64,000 nt of DNA, taken from positions 22,049,933 to 22,113,932 of the forward strand of contig OY282608.1 in the NCBI GenBank assembly GCA_958298945.1. The letters run 5' to 3'. Source of the DNA: Atherix ibis. Lineage: Eukaryota > Arthropoda > Insecta > Diptera > Athericidae. This document shows, piece by piece, positions 13,329 through 25,480 of this stretch; the stretch's first letter is position 1; every line of letters begins with the position of its first letter. The translations under genes and the position numbers were made by a program. The notes under the pieces are model-generated. The model was not told where the DNA came from, ran no database searches, and saw nothing but the letters and a program-made list of their open reading frames with translations.

Positions 13329-16056
13329 ACTAATAAACCAACAAGCCAACAAGCCAACAAACCAACAAACCAACAAAGCAACAAGCCAACAAGCCAACAA
13401 ACCAACAAACCAACAAGCCAACAAACCAACAAACCAACAAGCCAACAAGCCAACAAACCAACAAACCAACAAACCAACAAGCCAACAAACCAACAAACCA
13501 ACAAGCCAACAAACCAACAAATCAACAAACCAACAAACCAACAAGCGAACAAGCCAACAAACCAACAAGCCAACAAACCAACAAGCCAACAAACCAACAA
13601 ACCAACAAACCAAGTAACCAAAAAGCCAACAAACTAACAAACCAACAAGCCAACAAGCCAACAAACCAACAAACCAACAAAGCAACAAGCCAACAAACCA
13701 ACAAATCAACAAACCAACAAGCCAACAAACCAACAAATAAAAAAACCGACAAACCAACAAACCGACAAGCCAACAAGCCAACAAACCAACAAACCAACAA
13801 GCCAACAAACCAACAAACCAACAAACTAAGTAACGAACAAGCCAACAAACCAACAAACCAACAAACCAACAAGCCAACAAACCAACAAGCCAACAAACCA
13901 ACAAATAAAAAAACCGACAAACCAACAAACCGACAAGCCAACAAGCCAACAAACCAACAAACCAACAAGCAAACAAACCAACAAACCAACAAACTAAGTA
14001 ACCAACAAACCAACAAACCAATAAACCAACAAACCAACAAACCAACAAGCCAACAAACCAACAAACCAAAAAACCAACAAACCAACAAACCAACAAACCA
14101 ACAAACCAACAAGCCAACAAACCAACAAACCAAGTAACCAAAAAGCCAACAAACTAACAATCCAACAAGCCAACAAGCCAACAAAACAACAAACCAACAA
14201 AGCAACAAGCCAACAAGCCAACAAACCAACAAACCAACAAGCCAACAAACCAACAAACCAACAAGCTAACAAGCCAACAAACCAACAAACCAACAAGCCA
14301 ACAAACCAACAAACCAACAAGCCAACAAACCAACAAACCAACAAACCAACAAGCCAACAAACCAACAAACCTACAAGCCAACAAGCCAACAAGCCAACAA
14401 GCCAACAAACCAACAAGCCAACAAACCAACAAACCAACAAACCACCAAACCAACAAGCCAACAAACCAACAAGCCAACAAACCAACAAACCAACAAACCA
14501 AGTAACCAACAAGCCAACAAACCAACAAACCAACAAAACAACAAGCCAACAAGCCAACAAACCAACAAACCAACAAGCCAACAAACCAACAAACCAACAA
14601 GCCAACAAGCCAACAAACCAACAAACCAACAAACCAACAAGCCAACAAACCAACAAAACAAAATACCAACAAACCAACAAACCAACAAGCCAACAAGCCC
14701 ACAAGCCAACAAACCAACAAACCAGCAAACCAACAAACTAACAAACCAACAAGCCAACAAACCAGCAAACCAACAAGCCAACAAACCAACAAACCAACAA
14801 ACCAACAAACCAACATGCCAACAAACAAACAAACTAAGTAACCAACAAGCCAACAAATCAACAAACTAACAAACCAAAGAACGAACTAACCAACACACCA
14901 ACAAGCCAACAAGCCAACAAGCCAACAAACCAACAAGCCAATAAGCCAACAAACCAACAAACCAACAAACCAACAAGCCAACAAACCAACAAACCGAAAA
15001 ACCAACAAACCAACAAACCAACAAGCCAACAATCCAACAAACCAACAAACCAACAAGCCAACAAACCAACAAACCAACAAACTAAGTAACCAACAAGCCA
15101 ACAAACCAACAAACCAATAAGCCAACAAGCCAACAAGCCAACAAACCAACAAACCAACAAGCCAACAAACCTACATACCAACAAACCAAAAAACCAACAA
15201 ACCAACAAACCAACAAACCAACAAACCAACAAACCAACAAGCCAACAAACCAACAAACCAACAAACCAACAAACAAACAAACCAAGTAACCAAAAAGCCA
15301 ACAAACTAACAAACAAACAAGCCAACAAGCCAACAAACCAACAAGCCAACAAACCAATAAACCAACGAAGCAACAAGCCAACAAGCCAACAAACCAACAA
15401 ACCAACAAGCCAACAAACCAACAAACCAACAAGCCAACAAGCCAACAAACCAACAAACCAAGTAACCAAAAAGCCAACAAACTAACAAACCAACAAGCCA
15501 ACAATTTAACAAACCAACAAACCAACAAACCAACAAACCAACAAACCAACAAACCAACAAACCAACAAACCAATAAACCAAAAAACGAACAAACCAACAA
15601 GCCAACAAGCCAACAAACCAACAAACTAACAAACCAACAAACGAACTAACCAACAAACCAACAAGCCAACAAGGCAACAAACCAACAAACCAACAAACCA
15701 ACAAACCAACAAACTAACAAACCAACAAGCCAACAAACCAACAAACTAACAAACCAACAAGCCAACAAACCAACAAACCAACAAGCCAACAAGCCAACAA
15801 ACCAACAAACCAACAAACTAAGTAACCAACAAGCCAACAAACCAACAAACCAACAAGCCAACAAGCAAACAAACCAACAAGCCAACAAACCAACAAACCA
15901 ACAAACCAAAAAACCAACAAACCAACAAACCAACAAACCAACAAACCAACAAGCCAACGAGCCAACAAACCAACAAACCAACAAACCAACAAGCCAACAA
16001 ACCAACAAGCCAACAAACCAACAAACCAACAAACCAAGTAACAAAAAAGCCAATAA
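13329..16056. repeat. Higher-order repeat family 1, copy H5 (2,728 bp)
   Basis: ACTAATAA is at 13,329, TTTAACAA at 15,505 and GGCAACAA at 15,673. The part from 14,866 to about 15,704 is repeated at 16,466-17,296 with an offset of 1,592-1,600 bp, linking this copy to the short copy that follows. Confidence 0.8.
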
Positions 16057-17664
16057 ACTAATAAACCAACAAGCCAACAAGCCAACAAACCAACAAACCA
16101 ACAAAGCAACAAGCCAAGAAGCCAACAAACCTACAAACCAACAAGCCAACAAACCAACAAACCAACAAGCCAACAAGCCAACAAACCAACAAACCAACAA
16201 ACCAACAAGCCAACAAACCAACAAACCAACAAACCAACAAGCCAACAAACCAACAAAACAAAAAACCAACAAACCAACAAACCAACAAGCCAACAAGCCC
16301 ACAAGCCAACAAACCAACAAACCAGCAAACCAACAATCTAACAAACCAACAAGCCAACAAACCAGCAAACCAACAAGCCAACAAACCAACAAACCAACAA
16401 ACCAACAAACCAACATTCCAACAAACAAACAAACTAAGTAACCAACAAGCCAACAAACCAACAAACTAACAAACCAAAGAACGAACTAACCAACACACCA
16501 ACAAGCCAACAAGCCAACAAGCCAACAAACCAACAAGCCAATAAGCCAACAAACCAACAAACCAACAAACCAACAAGCCAACAAACCAACAAACCGAAAA
16601 ACCAACAAACCAACAAACCAACAAGCCAACAATCCAACAAACCAACAAACCAACAAGCCAACAAACCAACAAACCAACAAACTAAGTAACCAAAAAGCCA
16701 ACAAACCAACAAACCAATAAGCCAACAAGCCAACAAACCAACAAACCAACAAGCCAACAAACCAACATACCAACAAACCAAAAAACCAACAAACCAACAA
16801 ACCAACAAACCAACAAACCAACAAACCAACAAACCAACAAGCCAACAAACCAACAAACCAACAAACAAACAAACCAAGTAACCAAAAAGCCAACAAACTA
16901 ACAAACAAACAAGCCAACAAGCCAACAAACCAACAAGCCAACAAACCAATAAACCAACGAAGCAACAAGCCAACAAGCCAACAAACCAACAAACCAACAA
17001 GCCAACAAACCAACAAACCAACAAGCCAACAAGCCAACAAACCAACAAACCAAGTAACCAAAAAGCCAACAAACTAACAAACCAACAAGCCAACAATTTA
17101 ACAAACCAACAAACCAACAAACCAACAAACCAACAAACCAACAAACCAACAAACCAACAAACCAATAAACCAAAAAACGAACAAACCAACAAGCCAACAA
17201 GCCAACAAACCAACAAACTAACAAACCAACAAACGAACTACCCAACAAACCAATAAGCCAACAAGGCAACAAACCAACAAACCAACAAACCAACAAACCA
17301 ACAAACTAACAAACCAACAAGCCAACAAACCAACAAACTAACAAACCAACAAACGAACTAACCAACAAACCAACAAGCCAACAAGCCAACAAGCCAACAA
17401 ACCAACAAACCAACAAACTAAGTAACCAACAAGCCAACAAACCAACAAACCAACAAGCCAACAAGCTAACAAACCAACAAGCCAACAAACCAACAAACCA
17501 ACAAACCAAAAAACCAACAAACCAACAAACCAACAAACCAACAAACCAACAAACCAACAAGCCAACGAGCCAACAAACCAACAAACCAACAAACCAACAA
17601 GCCAACAAACCAACAAGCCAACAAACCAACAAACCAACAAACCAAGTAACCAAAAAGCCAATAA
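16057..17664. repeat. Higher-order repeat family 1, short copy H6 (1,608 bp)
   Basis: ACTAATAA is at 16,057, TTTAACAA at 17,097 and GGCAACAA at 17,265. Landmark order is kept but about 1.1 kb is missing between the opening landmark and TTTAACAA (1,040 bp here against about 2,150-2,460 bp elsewhere). The opening phrase at 16,041-16,064 has extra changes (ACAAAAAA and GCCAATAA); GCCAATAA is shared with the opening of the next copy at 17,657. Confidence 0.8.
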
Positions 17665-20456
17665 ACTAATAAACCAACAAGCCAACTAGCCAACAAACCA
17701 ACAAACCAACAAAGCAACAAGCCAAGAAGCCAACAAACCTACAAACCAACAAGCCAACAAACCAACAAACCAACAAGCCAACAAGCCAACAAACCAACAA
17801 ACCAACAAACCAACAAGCCAACAAACCAACAAACCAACAAGCCAACAAACCAACAAATCAACAAACCAACAAACCAACAAGCGAACAAGCCAACAAACCA
17901 ACAAGCCAACAAACCAACAAGCCAACAAACCAACAAACCAACAAACCAAGTAACCAAAGAGCCAACAAACTAACAAACCAACAAGCCAACAAGCCAACAA
18001 ACCAACAAATCAACAAAGCAACAAGCCAACAAACCAACAAACCAACAAACCAACAAGCCAACAAACCAACAAATAAAAAAACCGACAAACCAACAAACCG
18101 ACAAGCCAACAAGCCAACAAACCAACAAACCAACAAGCCAACAAACCAACAAACCAACAAACTAAGTAACCAACTAGCCAACAAACCAACAAACCAACAA
18201 ACCAACAAGCCAACAAACCAACAAGCCAACAAACCAACAAATAAAAAAACCGACAAACCAACAAACCGACAAGCCAACAAGCCAACAAACCAACAAACCA
18301 ACAAGCAAACAAACCAACAAACCAACAAACTAAGTAACCAACAAGCCAATAAACCAACAAACCAACAAGCCAACAAGCCAACAAGCCAACAAACCAACAA
18401 ACCAACAAGCCAACAAACAAACATACCAACAAACCAAAAAACCAACAAACCAACAAACCAACAAACCCACAAACCAACAAACCAACAAGCCAACAAACCA
18501 ACAAACCAAAAAACCAACAAACCAACAAACCAACAAACCAACAAGCCAACAAACCAACAAGCCAACAAACCAACAAACCAAGTAACCAAAAAGCCAACAA
18601 ACTAACAATCCAACAAGCCAACAAGCCAACAAACCAACAAACCAACAAAGCAACAAGCCAACAAGCCAACAAACCAACAAACCAACAAGCCAACAAACCA
18701 ACAAACCAACAATTTAACAAGCCAACAAACCAACAAACCAACAAGCCAACAAACCAACAAACCAACAAGCCAACAAACCAACAAACCAACAAACCAACAA
18801 GCCAACAAACCAACAAACCAACAAGCCAACAAGCCAACAAGCCAACAAACCAACAAGCCAACAAACCAACAAACCAACAAACCAACAAACCAACAAACCA
18901 ACAAGCCAACAAACCAACAAGCCAACAAACCAACAAACCAACAAACCAAGTAACCAAAAAGCCAACAAACTAACAAACCAACAAGCCAACAAGCCAACAA
19001 ACCAACAAACCAACAAAACAACAAGCCAACAAGCCAACAAACCAACAAACCAACAAGCCAACAAACCAACAAACCAACAAGCCAACAAGCCAACAAACCA
19101 ACAAACCAACAAACAAACAAGCCAACAAACCAACAAAACAAAAAACCAACAAACCAACAAACCAACAAGCCAACAAGCCCACAAGCCAACAAACCAACAA
19201 ACCAACAAACCAACAAACCAACAAACTAAGTAACCAACAAGCCAACAAACCAACAAACCAACAAGCCAACAAGCCAACAAACCAACAAACCAACAAGCCA
19301 ACAAGCCAACAAACCAACAAGCCAACAAACCAACAAACCAACAAACCAACAAGCCAACAAACCAACAAACCAACAAATCAACAAACCAACAAACAAATAA
19401 ACCAACAAACCAACAAACCAAAAAACCAACAAACCAACAAACCAACAAGCCAACAAACCAACAAACCGAAAAACCAACAAACCAACAAACCAACAAGCCA
19501 ACAAACCAACAAACCAACAAGCCAACAAACCAACAAACCAACAAACTAAGTAACCAACAAGCCAACAAACCAACAAACCAATAAGCCAACAAGCCAACAA
19601 ACTAACAAACCAACAAGCCAACAAACCAACATACCAACAAACCAAAAAACCAACAAACCAACAAACCAACAAACCAACAAACCGACAAACCAACAAACCA
19701 ACAAGCCAACAAACCAACAAACCAACAAAAAAACAAACCAAGTAACCAAAAAGCCAACAAACTAACAAACAAACAAGCCAACAAGCCAACAAACCAACAA
19801 GCCAACAAACTAATAAACCAACAAAGCAACAAGCCAACAAGCCAACAAACCAACAAACCAACAAGCCAACAAACCAACAAACCAACAAGCCAACAAGCCA
19901 ACAAACCAACAAACCAAGTAACCAAAAAGCCAACAAACTAACAAACCAACAAGCCAACAAGCCAACAAACCAACAAACCAACAAACCAACAAGCCAACAA
20001 ACCAACAAACCAATAAACCGAAAAACGAACAAAGCAACAAGCCAACAAGCCAACAAACCAACAAACTAACAAACCAACAAACGAACTAACCAACAAACCA
20101 ACAAGCCAACAAGGCAACAAACCAACAAACCAACAAACCAACAAACTAACAAACCAACAAGCCAACAAACCAACAAACTAACAAACCAACAAACGAACTA
20201 ACCAACAAACCAACAAGCCAACAAGCCAACAAACCAACAAACCAACAAGCCAATAAGCCAACAAACCAACAAGCCAACAAACCAACAAACCAACAAACCA
20301 AAAAACCAACAAACCAACAAACCAACAAACCAACAAACCAACAAACCAACAAGCCAAAAAGCCAACAAACCAACAAACCAACAAACCAACAAGCCAACAA
20401 ACCAACAAGCTATCAAACCAACAAACCAACAAACCAAGTAACCAAAAAGCCAACAA
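17665..20456. repeat. Higher-order repeat family 1, rearranged copy H7 (2,792 bp)
   Basis: ACTAATAA is at 17,665, TTTAACAA at 18,713 and GGCAACAA only at 20,113. In the other copies the last two landmarks are 144-168 bp apart; here they are 1,400 bp apart. Total length is normal, so the copy looks like a product of unequal exchange that lost sequence on one side of TTTAACAA and gained it on the other. This is the last TTTAACAA seen. Confidence 0.75.
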
Positions 20457-22150
20457 ACTAATAAACCAACAAGCCAACAAGCCAACAAACCAACAAACCA
20501 ACAAAGCAACAAGCCAACAAGCCAACAAACCAACAAACCAACAAGCCAACAAACCAACAAACCAACAAGCCAACAAGCCAACAAACCAACAAACCAACAA
20601 ACCAACAAGCCAACAAACCAACAAACCAACAAGCCAACAAACCAACAAATCAACAAACCAACAAACCAACAAGCGAACAAGCCAACAAACCAACAAGCCA
20701 ACAAACCAACAAGCCAACAAACCAACAAACCAACAAACCAAGTAACCAAAAAGCCAACAAACTAACAAACCAACAAGCCAACAAGCCAACAAACCAACAA
20801 ACCAACAAAGCAACAAGCCAACAAACCAACAAACCAACAAACCAACAAATCAACAAACCAACAAACCAACAAGCGAACAAGCCAACAAACCAACAAGCCA
20901 ACAAACCAACAAGCCAACAAACCAACAAACCAACAAACCAAGTAACCAAAAAGCCAACAAACTAACAAACCAACAAACCAACAAACCAACAAACCAACAA
21001 GCCAACAAACCAACAAACCGAAAAACCAACAAACCAACAAACCAACAAGCCAACAAGCCAACAAACCAACAAACCAACAAGCCAACAAACCAACAAACCA
21101 ACAAACTAAGTAACCAACAAGCCAACAAACCAACAAACCAATAAGCCAACAAGCCAACAAACCAACAAACCAACAAGCCAACAAACCAACATACCAACAA
21201 ACCAAAAAACCAACAAACCAACAAACCAACAAACCAACAAACCAACAAACCAACAAGCCAACAAACCAACAAAAAAACAAACCAAGTAACCAAAAAGCCA
21301 ACAAACTAACAAACAAACAAGCCAACAAGCCAACAAACCAACAAGCCAACAAACCAATAAACCAACAAAGCAACAAGCCAACAAGCGAACAAACCAACAA
21401 ACCAACAAGCCAACAAACCAACAAACCAACAAGCCAACAAGCCAACAAACCAACAAACCAAGTAACCAAAAAGCCAACAAACTAACAAACCAACAAGCCA
21501 ACAAGCCAACAAACCAACAAACCAACAAACCAACAAGCCAACAAACCAACAAACCAATAAACCAAAAAACGAACAAACCAACAAGCCAACAAGCCAACAA
21601 GCCAACAAGCCAACAAACCAACAAACTAACAAACCAACAGACGAACTAACCAACAAACCAACAAGCCAACAAGGCAACAAACCAACAAACCAACAAACCA
21701 ACAAACCAACAAACTAACAAACCAACAAGCCAACAAACTAACAAACTAACAAACCAACAAACGAACTAACCAACAAACCAACAAACCAACAAGCCAACAA
21801 GCCAACAAACCAACAAACCAACAAACCAACAAACTAAGTAACCAACAAGCCAACAAACCAACAAACCAACAAGCCAACAAGCCAACAAACCAACAAGCCA
21901 ACAAACCAACAAAGCAACAAACCAAAAAACCAACAAACCAACAAACCAACAAACCAACAAACCAACAAACCAACAAGCCAACAAGCCAACAAACCAACAA
22001 ACCAACAAACCAACAAACCAACAAACCAACAAACCAACAAGCCAACAAACCAACAAATCAACAAACCAACAAACCAACAAGCGAACAAGCCAACAAACCA
22101 ACAAGCCAAAAAACCAACAAGCCAACAAACCAACAAACCAACAAACCAAG
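20457..22150. repeat. Higher-order repeat family 1, truncated last copy H8
   Basis: ACTAATAA in its usual phrase is at 20,457 for the last time, and GGCAACAA is at 21,673 for the last time. No TTTAACAA lies between them. A short stretch near 20,641-20,760 is repeated close by at 20,845-20,960. The right edge is approximate: beyond here the array resembles the second family. Confidence 0.65.
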
Positions 22151-24720
22151 TAACCATAAAGCCAACAAACTAACAAACTAACAAGCCAACAAGCCAACAA
22201 ACCAACAAACCAACAAGCCAACAAACCAACAAACCAACAAACAAACAAACCAAAAAACCAAAAAGCCAACAAACTAACAAACCAACAAGCCAACATGCCA
22301 ACAAACCAACAAATAAAAAAACCGACAAACCAACAAACCGACAAGCCAACAAGCCAACAAACCAACAAACCAACAAGCAAACAAAACAACAAACCAACAA
22401 ACTAAGTAACCAACAAGCCAACAAACCAACAAACCAACAAGCCAACAAGCCAACAAGCCAACAAACCAACAAACCAACAAGCCAACAAACCAACATACGA
22501 ACAAACCAAAAAACCAACAAACCAACAAACCAAGTAACCAAAAAGCCAACAAACTAACAATCCAACAAGCCAACAAGCCAACAAACCAACAAACCCACAA
22601 AGAAACAAGCCAAGAAGCCAACAAACCAACAAACCAACAAGCCAACAAACCAACAAACCAACAAGCTAACAAGCCAACAAACCAACAAACCAGCAAGCCA
22701 ACAAACCAACAAACCAACAAGCCAACAAACCAACAAATCAACAAACCAACAAACCAACAAACCAACAAACCAACAAGCCAACAAGCCAACAAGCCAACAA
22801 ACCAACAAGCCAACAAACCAACAAACCAACAAACCAACAAACCAACAAGCCAACAAACCAACAAGCCAACAAACCAACAAACCAACAAACCAAGTAACCA
22901 AAAAGCCAAAAAACTAACAAACCAACAAGCCAACAAGCCAACAAACCAACAAACCAACAAAACAACAAACCAACAAGCCAACAAACCAACAAACCAACAA
23001 GCCAACAAACCAACAAAACAAAAAACCAACAAACCAACAAACCAACAAGCCAACAAGCCCACAAGCCAACAAACCAACAAACCAACAAACCTACAAACCA
23101 ACAAACTAAGTAACCAACAAGCCAACAAACCAACAAACCAACAAGCCAACAAACCAACAAGCCAAAAAACCAACAAACCAACAAACCAACAAATCAACAA
23201 ACCAACAAACAAATAAACCAACAAACCAACAAACCAACAAGCCAACAAACCAACAAGCCAACAAACTAACAAACCAACAAACAAACTAACCAACAAACCA
23301 ACAATCCAACAATCCAACAAGCCAACAAACCAACAAACCAACAAACCAACAAACTAAGTAACCAACAAGCCAACAAACCAACAAACCAACAAGCCAAAAA
23401 GCCAACAAACCAACAAACCAACAAGCCAACAAACCAACAAACCAACAAACAAACAAACCAAAAAACCAAAAAGCCAACAAACTAACAAACCAACAAGCCA
23501 ACAAGCCAACAAACCGACAAACCAACAAAGCAACAAGCCAACAAGCCAACAAACCAACAAACCAACAAGCCAACAAACCAAGTAACCAAAAATCCAACAA
23601 ACTAACAAACCAACAAGCCAACAAACCAACAAGCCAACAAGCCAACAAACCAACAAACCAACAAACCAACAAACCAATAAACCAAAAAACCAAAAAACCA
23701 ACAAACAAACAAGCCAACAAGCCAACAAACCAACAAACTAACAAACCAACAAGCGAACTAACCAACAAACCAACAAGCCAACAAGCAAACAAACCAACAA
23801 ACCAACAAACCAACAAACCAACAAACTAACAAACCAACAAACCAACTAACCAACAAACCAACAAGCCAACAAATCAACAAACCAACAAACCAACATGCCA
23901 ACAAACCAACAAACTAAGTAACCAACAAGCCAACAAACCAACAAACTAACAAACCAACAAACGAACTAACCAACAAACCAACAAGCCAACAAGCCAACAA
24001 GCCAACAAACCAACAAACCAACAAACCAACAAACCAACAAACTAACAAACCAACAAGCCAAGAAGCCAACAAACCAACAAACCAACAAACAAACAAGCCA
24101 ACAAGCCAACAAACCAACAAACCAACAAACCAACAAGCCAACAAACCAACAAACCAACAAACCAACAAGCCAACAAACCAACAAACCAACAAACCAAGTA
24201 ACCAAAAAGCCAACAAACTCACAAACCAACAAGCCAACAAGCCAACAAATCAACAAGCCAACAAACCAATAAACCAACAAAGCAACAAACCAACAAGCCA
24301 ACAAACCAACAAACCAACAAACCAAAAAGCCAACAAACCAACAAACCAACAAGCCAACAAGCCAACAAGCCAACAAACCAACAAATCAACAAACCAAGTA
24401 ACCAAAAAGCCAACATACTAACAAACCAACAAGCCAACAAAACAACAAACCAACAAACCAACAAACCAACAAACCAACAAACCAACAAACCAATAAACCA
24501 AAAAACCAACAAACCAACAAACCAACAAGCCAACAATCCAACAAACCAACAAACTAACAAACCAACAAACGAACTAACCAACAAACCTACAAGCCAACAA
24601 GCCAACAAACCAACAAACCAACAAACCAACAAACCAACAAACCAACAAGCCAACAAACCAACAAACCAACAAGCCAACAAACCAACAAACCAACAAACCA
24701 ACATGCCAACAAACCAACAA
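22150..24720. repeat. Higher-order repeat family 2, copy C1
   Basis: This is the first stretch carrying the landmark ACTCACAA after the units ACCAAGTA, ACCAAAAA and GCCAACAA (at 24,217). Blocks at 23,914 and 24,219 return 3,336 bp later at 27,250 and 27,555. The offset is the 2.59-kb period plus the inserted 736-bp duplication. The left edge is not resolved; the match is clear from about 22.8 kb. Confidence 0.65.
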
Positions 24721-25456
24721 ACTAAGTAACCAACAAGCCAACAAACCAACAAACTAACAAACCAACAAACGAACTAACCAACAAACCAACAAGCCAACAA
24801 GCCAACAAACCAATAAACCAACAAACCAACAAACTAAGTAACCAACAAGCCAATAAACCAACAAACCAACAAGCCAACAAGCCAACAAACCAACAAACCA
24901 ACAAGCCAACAAACCAACAAACCAACAAACCAAAAAACCAACAAACCAACAAACCAACAAACCAACAAATCAACAAACCAACAAGCCAACAAGCCAACAA
25001 ACCAACAAACCAACAAACCAACAAGCCAACAAACCAACAAGCCAACAAGCCAACAAACCAACAAACCAACAAAGCAACAAGCTAACAAGCCAACAAACCA
25101 ACAAACCAACAAGCCAACAAACCAACAAACCAACAAGCCAACAAACCAACAAACCAACAAACCAACAAACCAACAAGCCAACAAACCAACAAGCCAACAA
25201 GCCAACAAACCAACAAACTAACAAACCAACAAACCAACAAGCCAACAAGCCAACAAACCAACAAGCCAACAAACCAACAACCCAACAAACCAACAAACCA
25301 ACAAATCAACAAATCAACAAACCAACAAACAAATAAACCAACAAACCAACAAACCAACATGCCAACAAACCAACAAACTAAGTAACCAACAAGCCAACAA
25401 ACCAACAAACAAATAAACCAACAAACCAACAAACCAACATGCCAACAAACCAACAA
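24721..25456. repeat. 736-bp tandem duplication, first copy
   Basis: It begins at ACTAAGTA (24,721); the same unit and its following context recur at 25,457. Blocks at 24,754, 24,834 and 24,970 all have partners exactly 736 bp (92 units) downstream. An 80-bp internal tandem duplication at 25,321-25,480 sits at the junction with the second copy. Confidence 0.8.
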
Positions 25457-25480
25457 ACTAAGTAACCAACAAGCCAACAA
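25321..25480. repeat. 80-bp segment in two tandem copies
   Basis: The ten-unit stretch that includes ACAAATAA, ACCAACAT and ACTAAGTA occurs twice back to back, with ACTAAGTA at 25,377 and 25,457. It is one of the shortest clear segmental duplications and suggests that slippage acts on blocks of units as well as on kilobase segments. Confidence 0.8.

Noticed and set aside
24410..24425. TACTAAC, a yeast-type branch point, with GTAACC-like 5' splice signals nearby
   Set aside because: These arise wherever a unit ending in T precedes ACTAACAA, or where ACCAAGTA meets the next unit. There are no exons to splice and no pyrimidine tract on the + strand.
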